Source of the DNA: Amycolatopsis mediterranei
GTDB lineage: Bacteria; Actinomycetota; Actinomycetes; Mycobacteriales; Pseudonocardiaceae
DNA: 40,913 bases
Direction of reading: 5' to 3'
Assembly: GCF_026017845.1 (NCBI RefSeq)
Contig: NZ_CP100416.1
Location: forward strand, 8,935,601 to 8,976,513
The notes under the pieces are model-generated. The model was not told the DNA's origin. It was given only the letters and a program-made list of their open reading frames with translations, and did no database searches. This document shows positions 7,342-15,575 of the stretch, one piece after another (positions within the stretch are counted from its first letter, which is position 1; each line of letters begins with the position of its first letter). Made by a program: the position numbers and the translations under genes.

Positions 7342-8663
7342 CAGCCGTCGTCGCGCCCGGCGCCCTGCCGCTGATCGGTCATCTGGTTCCGTTGGTGCAC
7401 AACAGGTTGGAGTTCCTGAGAGAGCTGCCAGCGTACGGGGATCTCGTCCGGGTCCGCGTCGGTCCCTGGCAGGCACTGGTCGTCACCAGTGCCGAATTGA
7501 CCCACCAGGTGCTGCAGGACGACCGCACGTTCGACAAGGGCGGCTACCTGTACGACCGCATCCGGGAGACCGGGGGCAACGGACTCGTCAGCTGCGCCCA
7601 TCGTGACCACCGAAGGCAGCGTCGCCTGGTGCAGCCGTCCTTTCACCGCGACCGGCTGCCCGGGTACCTGCAGGTGATGAGCAAGCAGATCGACGAGGTG
7701 CTGGGGCACTGGCGGGACGGCCGGGCCGTGGACGTCCATGCCGACATGCAGACCGTCACCGCGCGCACGATGCTACCCAGCGGCCTGCCCTCCTCGGTCA
7801 TGGCGCAGATGATCGAGGACATGAACGTCGTGCTGGCGGGTGTGGTGTGGCGTTCGATCCTTCCCCGGAGGCTGGACAAGGTCCCCCTACCGGCCAACCG
7901 GAGGTATCACCGCGCACAGGAACGGCTCAGGCGTATCGTCACCGAAGTCATCGCCGACTACCGTTCGAGCGACACCGACCACGCCGACCTGTTGTCCGGC
8001 CTGCTCGCCTTCTGCGACCCGCACGACGGCGCGCCAGGCCTGTCCGACGCCGAAATCCACGACCAGGTACTCACCTTCCTCTTGGCCGGCACGGAAACCA
8101 CGGCGAACGTGGTGAGCTGGGCCTTGCACCTGGTGGCACGGAATCCTGACATCGAACGACGGCTGCGCGCCGAAGCGGCCGGTGTCGCAGGCACCACACT
8201 GGACGATCTGTCGCGGCTCACTCTGGCGCGCAACGTCATCCTCGAGACGGTGCGGTTGTTCCCCCCGGTTCCCCTGCTCACCCGGATCACCACGAAGGAC
8301 ACGCGGCTCGGCGGGCATTTCCTTCCGGACGGTACCACCGTGGTCTACAGCCCCTACGTGGTTCAACACCAGGGTGCGCACTTCGCGGACCCCGAAGACT
8401 TCCGGCCCGACCGGTGGGACGGCGATGGGGAGCCGCTGCGACCGCCGCGCGGGGCGCTGTTCGCTTTCGGTGGTGGCGCGCGCCGGTGCGTCGGCGACAC
8501 CTTCGGGCTTGCCGAAGCCATGGTGATGCTGTCGACCATCACACATCGGTGGTCGATGCGGTCGCTGCCGGGTTCGCGGGTACGTCCCGCGCAAAGTCTG
8601 GTGCTCGGTCCCCGGACCCTGCGCATGCGTCCGCAAGCGGCGACCCCGGGAGCATGCTCATGA
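7338..8663 (+). CDS. Cytochrome P450, pentalenene-oxygenase-like
   Basis: A 441-residue soluble cytochrome P450. The I-helix oxygen-activation motif AGTETTAN is near residues 250-258, the K-helix ExxR is Glu303-Arg306, and the heme loop FAFGGGARRCVG holds the axial Cys384. Overall sequence flow (PLIGHLVPL, TFDKGGYLYDRIR, NGLVSC, HRRQRRLVQPSFHRDRL) closely resembles, from memory, pentalenene oxygenase (PtlI) of actinomycetes, which oxidises a terpene hydrocarbon. It needs ferredoxin and reductase, not encoded nearby. The ATG at 7338 has a weak AGCGGGA ahead. The stop overlaps the next gene's start by ATGA (8660-8663), so it is co-translated with the terpene-synthase-like protein and presumably oxidises its product. 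Confidence 0.9.
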   Translation: MTAVVAPGALPLIGHLVPLVHNRLEFLRELPAYGDLVRVRVGPWQALVVTSAELTHQVLQDDRTFDKGGYLYDRIRETGGNGLVSCAHRDHRRQRRLVQPSFHRDRLPGYLQVMSKQIDEVLGHWRDGRAVDVHADMQTVTARTMLPSGLPSSVMAQMIEDMNVVLAGVVWRSILPRRLDKVPLPANRRYHRAQERLRRIVTEVIADYRSSDTDHADLLSGLLAFCDPHDGAPGLSDAEIHDQVLTFLLAGTETTANVVSWALHLVARNPDIERRLRAEAAGVAGTTLDDLSRLTLARNVILETVRLFPPVPLLTRITTKDTRLGGHFLPDGTTVVYSPYVVQHQGAHFADPEDFRPDRWDGDGEPLRPPRGALFAFGGGARRCVGDTFGLAEAMVMLSTITHRWSMRSLPGSRVRPAQSLVLGPRTLRMRPQAATPGACS

Positions 8664-9817
8664 CTCGCGCCGAGCCTCGGGACAACTGGTTCTATCCGCG
8701 TGACATCGAGGACGATCTGAAGGGCACCGACCTTCCCGAGGAGATCGTCGCCGAGACCTTGGCCTGCGCGTGGGAGTACACCCGATGCGTGATACCCCAG
8801 TTCATCGACTGGGATCGGTACATCGCCTTCACCCGGATCATCGTGATCGGGATCATCGCAGAGTTCCGCGGCGGTCTGGTGGACGTGGCCGCAGGCGACA
8901 ACCTGTTGGGCTACGACCTGGACGAACTGCTCGACACCGTGTTCGCGGGCACTCCCGGACACGAGGAGATGGCCCGCGAATACCGCACCTTCCTCCTCAT
9001 CACCGCGGACAAATCGAGTGAGCGATGCAACTCGGAACTGTTCCGCCGGTATGTGAACGCGCTTACCCGGTCCCCCAAGGACTGGTTCCGCCTCCGTGAC
9101 AGCGACGCTCTCGCACGGTTCACGATAGCCGCCGCCATGGCGTGCAACGACATCACCGACACATGGTTCAGTGAGGAGGAGTTCCAGATCCTCACTGAGC
9201 TCGGCGACACCCTCTACGACGCGGTCGCGTACTACAAACACCGCGCCGAGGGGGAGACCAACAGCACGTTCGCCTACGTCGGTCACGAACTGCGCGCCGA
9301 GTCCTATCGCCGCTGCCGGGAAGCCCTCTGGGCGTTGGACGTGGCATGGGCACGCGCGCCCGCGCACCGGGCCACCATCAATTTCCTGCGATATTTCGGC
9401 GGGCCGATCCACATGATGATGCGGAGATACCGGTTCACCGAGGAGGACCTGACGATCGGGAGGCCCGAGACCGAGCACGTGGTGGCTCAGACCCGCCAGA
9501 ACATCAAACTCTGGCATCGTGTCGACGTGACCGAGAAGAGCACCCACAGCGTCCGCTACGCGAACGTGGTCGCCCGCAGCGAAGAACTGATGTTTCCCGG
9601 TTTGGCCGACATGCTGGAGAGCGCCGCCGACGCGCACTGCGACCACTGCCGCCACCGCCTCTCTTACGGCGCCGAACCACTCGGCCGGTTCGGCGGCGTC
9701 GAACTCTGCGACAGCTGCCGAGCGGACTGGGCTACCTATTTGCGAACCTTCCCGGCCCGCGCGGCGGAAGTCTTCCCGCTCGTTGGCGTTGAGCAGGCGA
9801 TCGTGGGCTTGGCGTAG
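8660..9817 (+). CDS. Terpene-synthase-like protein with degenerate motifs and a zinc-ribbon-like tail
   Basis: A 385-residue, mainly helical, probably cytosolic protein. From residue 183 it reads DTLYDAVAYYKHRAEGETNS, which lines up with the helix-H end of class I terpene synthases (NDxxSxxKE followed by GExxN). However, the canonical Asn, Ser and Glu ligands are replaced, and no DDxxD aspartate motif is visible upstream; the nearest acidic clusters are EFRGGLVD and DLDELLD. The C-terminus has Cys327-x2-Cys330 and Cys350-x2-Cys353, a four-cysteine zinc-ribbon-like module not usual for terpene synthases. The ATG at 8660 is chosen for GGGAG seven bases ahead and the ATGA overlap with the P450; an in-frame ATG at 8654 is possible. 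The P450 partner supports a terpene role. Family assignment is tentative. Confidence 0.55.
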   Translation: MTRAEPRDNWFYPRDIEDDLKGTDLPEEIVAETLACAWEYTRCVIPQFIDWDRYIAFTRIIVIGIIAEFRGGLVDVAAGDNLLGYDLDELLDTVFAGTPGHEEMAREYRTFLLITADKSSERCNSELFRRYVNALTRSPKDWFRLRDSDALARFTIAAAMACNDITDTWFSEEEFQILTELGDTLYDAVAYYKHRAEGETNSTFAYVGHELRAESYRRCREALWALDVAWARAPAHRATINFLRYFGGPIHMMMRRYRFTEEDLTIGRPETEHVVAQTRQNIKLWHRVDVTEKSTHSVRYANVVARSEELMFPGLADMLESAADAHCDHCRHRLSYGAEPLGRFGGVELCDSCRADWATYLRTFPARAAEVFPLVGVEQAIVGLA

Positions 9818-9829
9818 TGCTGCGGAGAG

Positions 9830-9879
9830 CCGCCGGACGCCGAGCGCACCGGTGACGCGTGCAAGCGGCCGTCCGGCGG
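9830..9879. terminator. Bidirectional terminator between convergent genes
   Basis: CCGCCGGAC (9830-9838) and GTCCGGCGG (9871-9879) are perfect inverted arms around a 32-base loop that can form further short pairs. The hairpin lies between the plus-strand terpene-synthase-like gene (ends 9817) and the minus-strand GH28 gene (ends 9945), so it can stop transcription from both sides. Confidence 0.55.
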
Positions 9880-9944
9880 TAATTCCCCGTACCGGGCGTC
9901 CTACCGGTGTCGACGCCGGCGTTCCCCCGGCGACCGCCGCGTGC

Positions 9945-11489
9945 TCACAGGTCCCGGTGGTCGACGCGGTCGAGGACGGTGTCGGGTACCGGACGGCTGG
10001 TGGTCACCCGGAAGTCCTGCACGGCGTCGAGTGTGAAGGTCGGGACGCCCGTGGCCTTGTCCGCGCGGACGTGGTGGAAGTCGGCGTCGGTGACGTCCCT
10101 GAGCATGTGGGCCGGCCGGGTGTCGGTCCGCTCGTAGCGGACTTCGACGTTGTCGAACGTGAGCCCCCTGGCGTGCCTGATGAACCAGCCGTAGGCCGGC
10201 AGCGTGCCGAACATGGCCGGCTCGGGGTAGCCGGTCTCCAGTTCCGGCGGGTTCGCCACCGCGTCGGCGGGGGTCAGGCCGCCGGCCGTGTGCTGCCGGA
10301 CGTTGCTGATCCGGATGTCCTCCACGTTGTGCCCGGGAATGCCGGCGATGGTCGACGGGTACTGGGGGTCGGTGTTGGCGGCGACGACGTCGCTGATGCT
10401 GACGCGGCGCAGCGTGCCGACCGGAATCCCGGCGGGACCGCGCATCCGGGCGCCCAGCCGGAGGAAGATCGGCGTCTGCACGTGCCGCATGGTGAGGTTG
10501 CTGATCGTCACGTCCTCCAGCACCCCACCGTCCACGGTCTCCAGCGCCAGCCCGCGGCAGTACTCGAAGACGATGTTCGAGATGGCGATGTTCTTGAACC
10601 CGCCGTTGGACTCGGTGCCGAACTTGATCCGGCCGACGCGGGAGTAGGGGCCGGTCCGGAACGTCCCGTCGACCAGCGTCCCGAGGTCGTAGCCGCTCAC
10701 CAGGCAGTTGTCGATGGTGACGTTCTCGGTCGCTCGCAGCTGGTTGAGGGCGTAGGAACTCTTCAGCACGATGCCGTCGTCGTAGGGCGAGTTGACCGTC
10801 GTGTTGGCGATGCGCACGTTGCGGCAGCAGTCGAGGTTGATGCCGTCCCGGTTGGTGTCGATGACCAGGCCGTCGATGCGGAAGTTGTCCACGCCGGTGG
10901 GCAGGACGGCGAAGTGCCCGCCGTTGACGATGGTCAGGTCGCGAATCGCGATGTTGCGGCACAGCTTGAGCGCGATCGCCTTGTTCCCCTGCAGTGGCGC
11001 GGATTCCTGGTCCCCCGAGGCGACGAGGCCGGAGCCGTCGATCCGGCCCGGGCCGTGGAGGGTGACGTCCTCGACGCCCTCGCCCCAGATCAGGCTGTTG
11101 TGCCAGTGGCTGTGCCCGAAGTCCTGGTACGGGTTGCCCGCCCCCGGCTCGGCGGGGTCGTAGCCGCGCCCGCCCGCCGGCTTGGCGGCGAGCAGGGTGG
11201 CGTTCTGGTCGAAGTACAGCGCGACCCGGCTCCTCAGCCGGATCGAGTAGCTCGCGTACTTCCCGGGCGGGAAGTACACCGTGCCACCGGTGCTCGCCGC
11301 CGCGTCGATGGCCCGGTTGACGGCGTCGCTGTCGATGGTCGTGCCGTCACCGGCAGCGCCGAACTTGCGGACGTCGAACACGGTGCCGGTGGTCCCCACG
11401 GGGTCGGCGACCGCGGTTGCGGTCCCGGCCAGCGGGGCCGCCAGACCGGCGGCTCCCACGGTGACGACGCGACGACGACTCAGGAGCAT
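9945..11489 (-). CDS. GH28-family pectinase (polygalacturonase/rhamnogalacturonase type), secreted
   Basis: A 514-residue secreted protein. The N-terminus MLLSRRRVVTVGAAGLAAPL is a Tat-type signal (SRRRVV). The mature part starts with the Pectate_lyase_3-like stretch FDVRKFGAAGDGTTIDSDAV, then a right-handed parallel beta-helix. Catalytic landmarks of GH28 are present: NRDGINLD (Asp215), YDDGIVLK (Asp237-Asp238) and RIK (Arg287-Lys289). The usual GHG histidine motif is not recognisable. GH28 enzymes hydrolyse galacturonan or rhamnogalacturonan backbones. The ATG at 11489 is chosen because GAGGTGG ends six bases ahead of it; ATGs at 11495 and 11504 are alternatives. It is the last of three minus-strand carbohydrate-active genes, 120 bases behind the sugar dehydrogenase gene and separated from it by a hairpin. 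Confidence 0.85.
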   Translation of the reverse strand: MLLSRRRVVTVGAAGLAAPLAGTATAVADPVGTTGTVFDVRKFGAAGDGTTIDSDAVNRAIDAAASTGGTVYFPPGKYASYSIRLRSRVALYFDQNATLLAAKPAGGRGYDPAEPGAGNPYQDFGHSHWHNSLIWGEGVEDVTLHGPGRIDGSGLVASGDQESAPLQGNKAIALKLCRNIAIRDLTIVNGGHFAVLPTGVDNFRIDGLVIDTNRDGINLDCCRNVRIANTTVNSPYDDGIVLKSSYALNQLRATENVTIDNCLVSGYDLGTLVDGTFRTGPYSRVGRIKFGTESNGGFKNIAISNIVFEYCRGLALETVDGGVLEDVTISNLTMRHVQTPIFLRLGARMRGPAGIPVGTLRRVSISDVVAANTDPQYPSTIAGIPGHNVEDIRISNVRQHTAGGLTPADAVANPPELETGYPEPAMFGTLPAYGWFIRHARGLTFDNVEVRYERTDTRPAHMLRDVTDADFHHVRADKATGVPTFTLDAVQDFRVTTSRPVPDTVLDRVDHRDL

Positions 11490-11548
11490 GTCCATCCACC
11501 TCATCAACGGAAGGCCCGGCCGGAACCGGCTGATCGGAAAGTGTCTTC

Positions 11549-11601
11549 GCGCCGCGGCCGGTGATCCTCACGTCGTTGTGGGAGACCGCCGGCCGCGGCG
11601 C
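11549..11601 (-). terminator. Hairpin behind the sugar dehydrogenase gene
   Basis: GCGCCGCGGCCGG (11549-11561) and CCGGCCGCGGCGC (11589-11601) are perfect 13-base inverted arms with a 27-base loop. It lies nine bases behind the stop of the minus-strand dehydrogenase gene and ahead of the GH28 gene, so it probably reduces read-through into GH28. Confidence 0.6.
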
Positions 11602-11609
11602 CCGCCACG

Positions 11610-13694
11610 TCAGGTGCCGAGGGTGACGTGGAAGATCTTTTCGTTGCTGTTGTTGGGAATACTGTCCTTGTCGCCGTTGTTGGTCGTCGTCAGCCACAGG
11701 CCGCCGTCGGGGGCGGGCTCGACGGTGCGCAGCCGGCCGTAGGTGCCGTTGAAGTACGTCTGCACGTTGGTCAGTTCGCTGCCGCTGATCACCTCGCGGT
11801 ACATCCGGGTCCCGCGTTCGCAGGCGACGTAGAGCACGTCACGCACGACGGCGATGCCGCTGCAGGAGCCTTCGGCGACCGGGTAGGTGTGCTTCGGCGT
11901 GATGAACCCGGCGGTGCCGCAGCTGCCCGAGGTGCCCTCGCACGCGGGCCAGCCGTAGTTGCCGCCCTTGGTGATCAGGTTCGTCTCGTCCATGACGGAG
12001 TTGCCGAACTCCTGCTCCCACAGCCGGCCTTGGGAGTCGAACGCCAGACCCTGCGGGTTGCGGTGCCCGTAGCTCCACACGTAGTTGCCGAACGGGTTGT
12101 CCGAGGGCACGGTGCCGTCGGGGTTGAGCCGGAGGACCTTGCCGTTGAGGCTGGTGGTGTTCTGGGCGTTGTCGCCGTTCTGGGCGTCGCCGGTGCCGGC
12201 GTAGAGCTTGCCGTCGGGGCCGAAGCGCAGCCGGCCACCGTCGTGGAACTTGTTGCGCAGGATCCCGCTGAGCAGGATCTGCTCGCTGCTCGTGGTGAGC
12301 TTGTCGTTCTCCAGCTTGATCCGCACGATCCGGTTGTCGGAGGGCGAGGTGTGCATGATGTAGAGCCAGTGGTCGCTGCCGTAGGTGGACGAGACGGCCA
12401 GGCCGGTCAGGCCGCCCTCGCCGTCGGTGCTCTGCACGTTGGGCACGGTGCCGACGGTGGTCTTGGCGCCGGTGGCCGGGTTGAGGTGGACGATGTCCTG
12501 GGCGTCGCGGCGGGTGTAGAGGATGGTGCCGTCGGGCAGGGTGGCCAGGCCCCACGGGATGTCGGTGTCGGTGGCGATCTGCGTGACCGCGCACACCGAA
12601 GCGCCGCAGGCGCCGCCCGTGGTCACGGTGGCGGTGTTGCTGTGCGCGGAGACGTTGGCCTGCGCGTCCCGGGCGACCACGTAGTACTGGTAGGTGGTGT
12701 TCGCGGCCAGGGCACTGTCGGTGAAGGTCGTGGCCGGCGGGGTGCTCGCGGTGCCGGTGACCGTGCCGATCTTGGCGTTGTCGCGGTAGATGTCGTAGGC
12801 GCGGACCCCGATGTTGTCGCTCGCGGCGGTCCAGCGCAGCGTGACGGTCGTGCCGGCCGCGGTGCCGGACAGGGCGGCCGGCGCGGTCGGGGGCTGGGTG
12901 TCGGCCTGGCACTGCGGCGGGGTGATCGGCACCGTCGTGCTGGCCTGCGAGACGTTGCCCGCGGCGTCCCGGGCGTTGACGTAGAGGCCCCAGGTGGTGC
13001 CGGGCACGACGGTGAGGTCGGTGGAGAGCGTGGCACCGCTCACCGACTTGATCAGCTGGCCGTCGTGGTAGACGTCGTAGAACGCCACCCCGACGTTGTC
13101 GGTCGACGCGTTCCACGCGAAGGTCACCGTGTCGCAGGCCAGGTTGCTCACCCGTGGGTTGCCCGGCACGGTGGGTGGCTGCGTGTCGCCGCCTGACGCC
13201 GTGCGCCACTGCTGGTTGGCTTGGCCGTTGCACGTCCACAGCCCGACCGCGGTGCTGTTGGCGGTCCCGGCGCCGGTCACGTCCAGGCACAGGCCCGACT
13301 GCACGCCGACGATCGTCCCGGTGGAGTCGATCCGCCACTTCTGATTGGCCCCGCCGTTGCAGGTGTAGATCTGCACGACCGCCGGTGCGGTGGTGGCCTG
13401 ACCGGCGACGTCCAGGCACTTCGGGCTGTCGTACACCCGCAGCTCGCCGGCCGCGGTGAACGTCCACGCCTGGTTGGCCTGCCCGTTGCAGTCGTAGATG
13501 TCCACGCCGGCCTTGTCCGCCTGCGACTGGCCGACCACGTCCAGGCACCGCCCGGAGGCGACCCCGACGATGGTCGAACCGGTCACCGCCGCCGCCGGCA
13601 CCGCGACGGCCCCCACACCCGCGACGGCGGCCACCACCGCCGCGGTGAGCCGCACCGGCGACCACCGTCGCCTGTTCGAGGTGAACGCTTTCAT
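11610..13694 (-). CDS. Secreted PQQ-type sugar dehydrogenase with CBM13 and two FN3 domains
   Basis: A 694-residue modular secreted protein. A Sec/Tat-like signal (residues 1-37, containing NRRRWSPVRL) is followed by a ricin-type beta-trefoil CBM13 (about 40-165, three QxW-like repeats). Two fibronectin-III domains follow (about 172-262 and 266-362, each opening with DTQPP). The C-terminal domain is a glucose/sorbosone dehydrogenase beta-propeller (about 368-694). Propeller hallmarks are IPWGLATLPDGTILYT, HDGGRLRFGPDGKLYAGTGD, VWSYGHRNPQGLAFD and GGNYGWPACEG. The family oxidises sugars with pyrroloquinoline quinone and calcium outside the cell; no PQQ synthesis genes are in the window. The ATG at 13694 has GGAGG four bases ahead. 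Between two glycosidase genes, it may oxidise released sugars or feed electrons to other oxidative enzymes, which is inference. Confidence 0.88.
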   Translation of the reverse strand: MKAFTSNRRRWSPVRLTAAVVAAVAGVGAVAVPAAAVTGSTIVGVASGRCLDVVGQSQADKAGVDIYDCNGQANQAWTFTAAGELRVYDSPKCLDVAGQATTAPAVVQIYTCNGGANQKWRIDSTGTIVGVQSGLCLDVTGAGTANSTAVGLWTCNGQANQQWRTASGGDTQPPTVPGNPRVSNLACDTVTFAWNASTDNVGVAFYDVYHDGQLIKSVSGATLSTDLTVVPGTTWGLYVNARDAAGNVSQASTTVPITPPQCQADTQPPTAPAALSGTAAGTTVTLRWTAASDNIGVRAYDIYRDNAKIGTVTGTASTPPATTFTDSALAANTTYQYYVVARDAQANVSAHSNTATVTTGGACGASVCAVTQIATDTDIPWGLATLPDGTILYTRRDAQDIVHLNPATGAKTTVGTVPNVQSTDGEGGLTGLAVSSTYGSDHWLYIMHTSPSDNRIVRIKLENDKLTTSSEQILLSGILRNKFHDGGRLRFGPDGKLYAGTGDAQNGDNAQNTTSLNGKVLRLNPDGTVPSDNPFGNYVWSYGHRNPQGLAFDSQGRLWEQEFGNSVMDETNLITKGGNYGWPACEGTSGSCGTAGFITPKHTYPVAEGSCSGIAVVRDVLYVACERGTRMYREVISGSELTNVQTYFNGTYGRLRTVEPAPDGGLWLTTTNNGDKDSIPNNSNEKIFHVTLGT

Positions 13695-13832
13695 CAGACC
13701 TCCACGTCGAGATCAACGATCGACCGGCCCGCACGGCCGGCTCGGCGCGGCACCGGCCGGCACCGCGTCCGGGAACACGGATGGCGGTCCGCCCGGGATG
13801 TCTCCCCAGCCGGAAGCCCGCCGTTGTGGAGC

Positions 13833-13875
13833 CGGAGAAGGCCGGACCTCCGCCCGGGGGGGCCGGCCCTCTCCG
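13833..13875 (-). terminator. Hairpin behind the alpha-galactosidase gene
   Basis: CGGAGAAGGCCGG (13833-13845) and CCGGCCCTCTCCG (13863-13875) pair with one mismatch around a 17-base loop. The hairpin starts 22 bases behind the stop of the minus-strand alpha-galactosidase gene and precedes the dehydrogenase gene. Confidence 0.65.
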
Positions 13876-13896
13876 ACGATCAGGACGGGCGCGGCG

Positions 13897-15477
13897 TCAG
13901 GCCTTGGCCCACTTCTGGTTGCTGCCGCCGGAGCAGTCCCAGATCTGGACCTTGCTGCCGTTGGCGGTGGCGGCGCCGTTGACGTCGAGGCACTTGTTCG
14001 CGCCCACGGCGGTGATGCTGCCGTCGCCGTTGAGCCGGAACTGCTGGTTGCCGCCGCCGGTGCAGTCCCAGATCGCCACCGCCGTGCCGTTGGCCGTGGC
14101 GTTGCCGGACACGTCCAGGCACTTGGTGTTGCCGTAGACCCGCAGCTCTCCGGCCGCGGTCGAGGTGAACGCCTGGTTCGCCCCGCCGTGGCAGTCCCAG
14201 ATCTCGGCCGGCGTGCCGTTGGCCTGCGACGCGCCGGTGATGTCCAGGCACCGCCCCGATCCCTGACCCCGCAACGCGAACGTGCCGGGGTTGGCCACCC
14301 CGCCGCCGGTGACGACGTACATCGCGGCGCCGTGGCCCGGCACCGACGCGCTGATCGCGCCGCTGGTGGTGCCCGTGGAGTGCGCCCAGAGGTCACGCAC
14401 CGAGTAGCTCGAGGCCGACCCGAGACCGATCTGTGAGGCGGAGGTGCTGATCGTGCTCGTGCCGCTGCCGCGGTTGAGCAGCACGACCGCCATGGAACCG
14501 TTGGCCATCGGCTTGGTCCAGACCTCCGTGTCGCCGTAGTCGGCGATCCGGTTGCCCTGCCGCCCGCCCCAGTCCTGGTTGACCCCGATGACTTCGGTGT
14601 TGGTCAGGATCGACCGCGTGGCGGCGCTCATGGTGCGCAGGTCGTTGCCGGCCAGCAGCGGGGCGTTGAGCAGCGCCCACAGGCTGAAGTGCGCCCGGGC
14701 CTCGGTGTCGGACAGGCCGTTGCCGACCTCGAGCATGTCCGGGTCGTTCCACGCGCCCGGTTTGGCGAGCCCGGCCCAGCCGGGCTGGGCGTCGAGGATG
14801 CCCAGCACCGAACCCCAGTTCCCCTGGATGTCCCAGGTGGTGCGCCACGAGTTGCCCGTCGCCGGCCCCCACTGGTTGACGCTGTCGCCACCCCAGTTGC
14901 AGATCGCGAACAGGATCGGCCGCCCGGACTTCGCCAGGGCGTCCCGCATCGCGACGTAGCGGTCCTGACCGCTACGACCCTGGTGATCACCGCAGTTGTC
15001 GTACTTCAGGTAGTCAATCCCCCACGATGCCCACAGGTTCGCGTCCCGCTGCTCGTTGCCCAGGCTCGCCGGGTAACCCTGGCACGTCGTCGTACCGGCC
15101 GAGGAGTAGATGCCCAGCTTCAGCCCCTTGCCGTGCACGTAGTCGGCCAGCGCCTTCATGCCACTGGGGAACTTGGTGTGGTCCGGCACCAGGTTTCCGC
15201 TGCTGTCCCGGTTCCACTCCGACCAGCAGTCGTCGATGTTGACGTACTGGTAGCCGGCCGCGGCCATGCCGCTGGACACCATCACGTCGGCGGTCTGCCG
15301 GACCAGGGTCTCGTTCACGTTGCAGCCGAAGCTGTTCCAGTCGTTCCAGCCCAGCTGCGGCGTGCGGGCCAGGTTGTTCTCCAATGCCTGGGCCGGCTGC
15401 TGGACGGAGAGCAGCGCGATCGGCACCGCGGCCGCGGCCAGCACGGCCGAAAACGCTGATCGCCAGAACTTGCGCAC
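13897..15477 (-). CDS. GH27 alpha-galactosidase with C-terminal CBM13, secreted
   Basis: A 526-residue secreted enzyme cleaving terminal alpha-1,6-galactose from galactomannan or galacto-oligosaccharides. Signal peptide about 1-32 (ending QQPAQA), then a GH27 TIM barrel opening with RTPQLGWNDWNSFGCN. The nucleophile is Asp160 in KYDNCG and the acid/base Asp245 in WNDPDMLEVGNG. An all-beta domain ends near 390, and a CBM13 trefoil fills about 397-526 with three CLDxxG...WDC...NQ repeats. The start is a GTG at 15477 with GGAGG four bases ahead; longer in-frame extensions run through the operator at 15562-15575 and are rejected. It is transcribed divergently from the GH62 gene across a 1.2-kb gap and probably controlled by the CebR-like operator about 85 bases upstream. 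Confidence 0.92.
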   Translation of the reverse strand: MRKFWRSAFSAVLAAAAVPIALLSVQQPAQALENNLARTPQLGWNDWNSFGCNVNETLVRQTADVMVSSGMAAAGYQYVNIDDCWSEWNRDSSGNLVPDHTKFPSGMKALADYVHGKGLKLGIYSSAGTTTCQGYPASLGNEQRDANLWASWGIDYLKYDNCGDHQGRSGQDRYVAMRDALAKSGRPILFAICNWGGDSVNQWGPATGNSWRTTWDIQGNWGSVLGILDAQPGWAGLAKPGAWNDPDMLEVGNGLSDTEARAHFSLWALLNAPLLAGNDLRTMSAATRSILTNTEVIGVNQDWGGRQGNRIADYGDTEVWTKPMANGSMAVVLLNRGSGTSTISTSASQIGLGSASSYSVRDLWAHSTGTTSGAISASVPGHGAAMYVVTGGGVANPGTFALRGQGSGRCLDITGASQANGTPAEIWDCHGGANQAFTSTAAGELRVYGNTKCLDVSGNATANGTAVAIWDCTGGGNQQFRLNGDGSITAVGANKCLDVNGAATANGSKVQIWDCSGGSNQKWAKA

Positions 15478-15561
15478 AGATCCTCCTCGGTGAGTCTGAG
15501 CGTCGTGTGCGGTCCGGTGGGACGCGGAGACCGGACGGCACCGGGAATGCCCGGTGCCGTC

Positions 15562-15575
15562 CGGGAGCGCTCCCA
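15562..15575. promoter_or_regulatory. CebR-like operator ahead of the alpha-galactosidase gene
   Basis: CGGGAGCGCTCCCA matches the published 14-base CebR operator TGGGAGCGCTCCCA at 13 of 14 positions and contains the perfect palindrome GGGAGCGCTCCC. It lies 85 bases upstream of the GTG at 15477. CebR is the LacI-family, cellobiose-responsive repressor of Streptomyces; that a homologue acts here is inference. Confidence 0.75.

Noticed and set aside
9783..11564. 593-codon plus-strand frame opposite the GH28 gene
   Set aside because: The minus strand encodes a Tat signal and GH28 motifs; the plus frame is Val/Asp/Arg-rich shadow.
13683..13694. LacI-like TGAAAGCGTTCA across the start codon of the dehydrogenase gene
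   Set aside because: It is explained by the codons of the first residues (MKAF) and is only partly palindromic; mentioned only as a parallel to 35954-35969.
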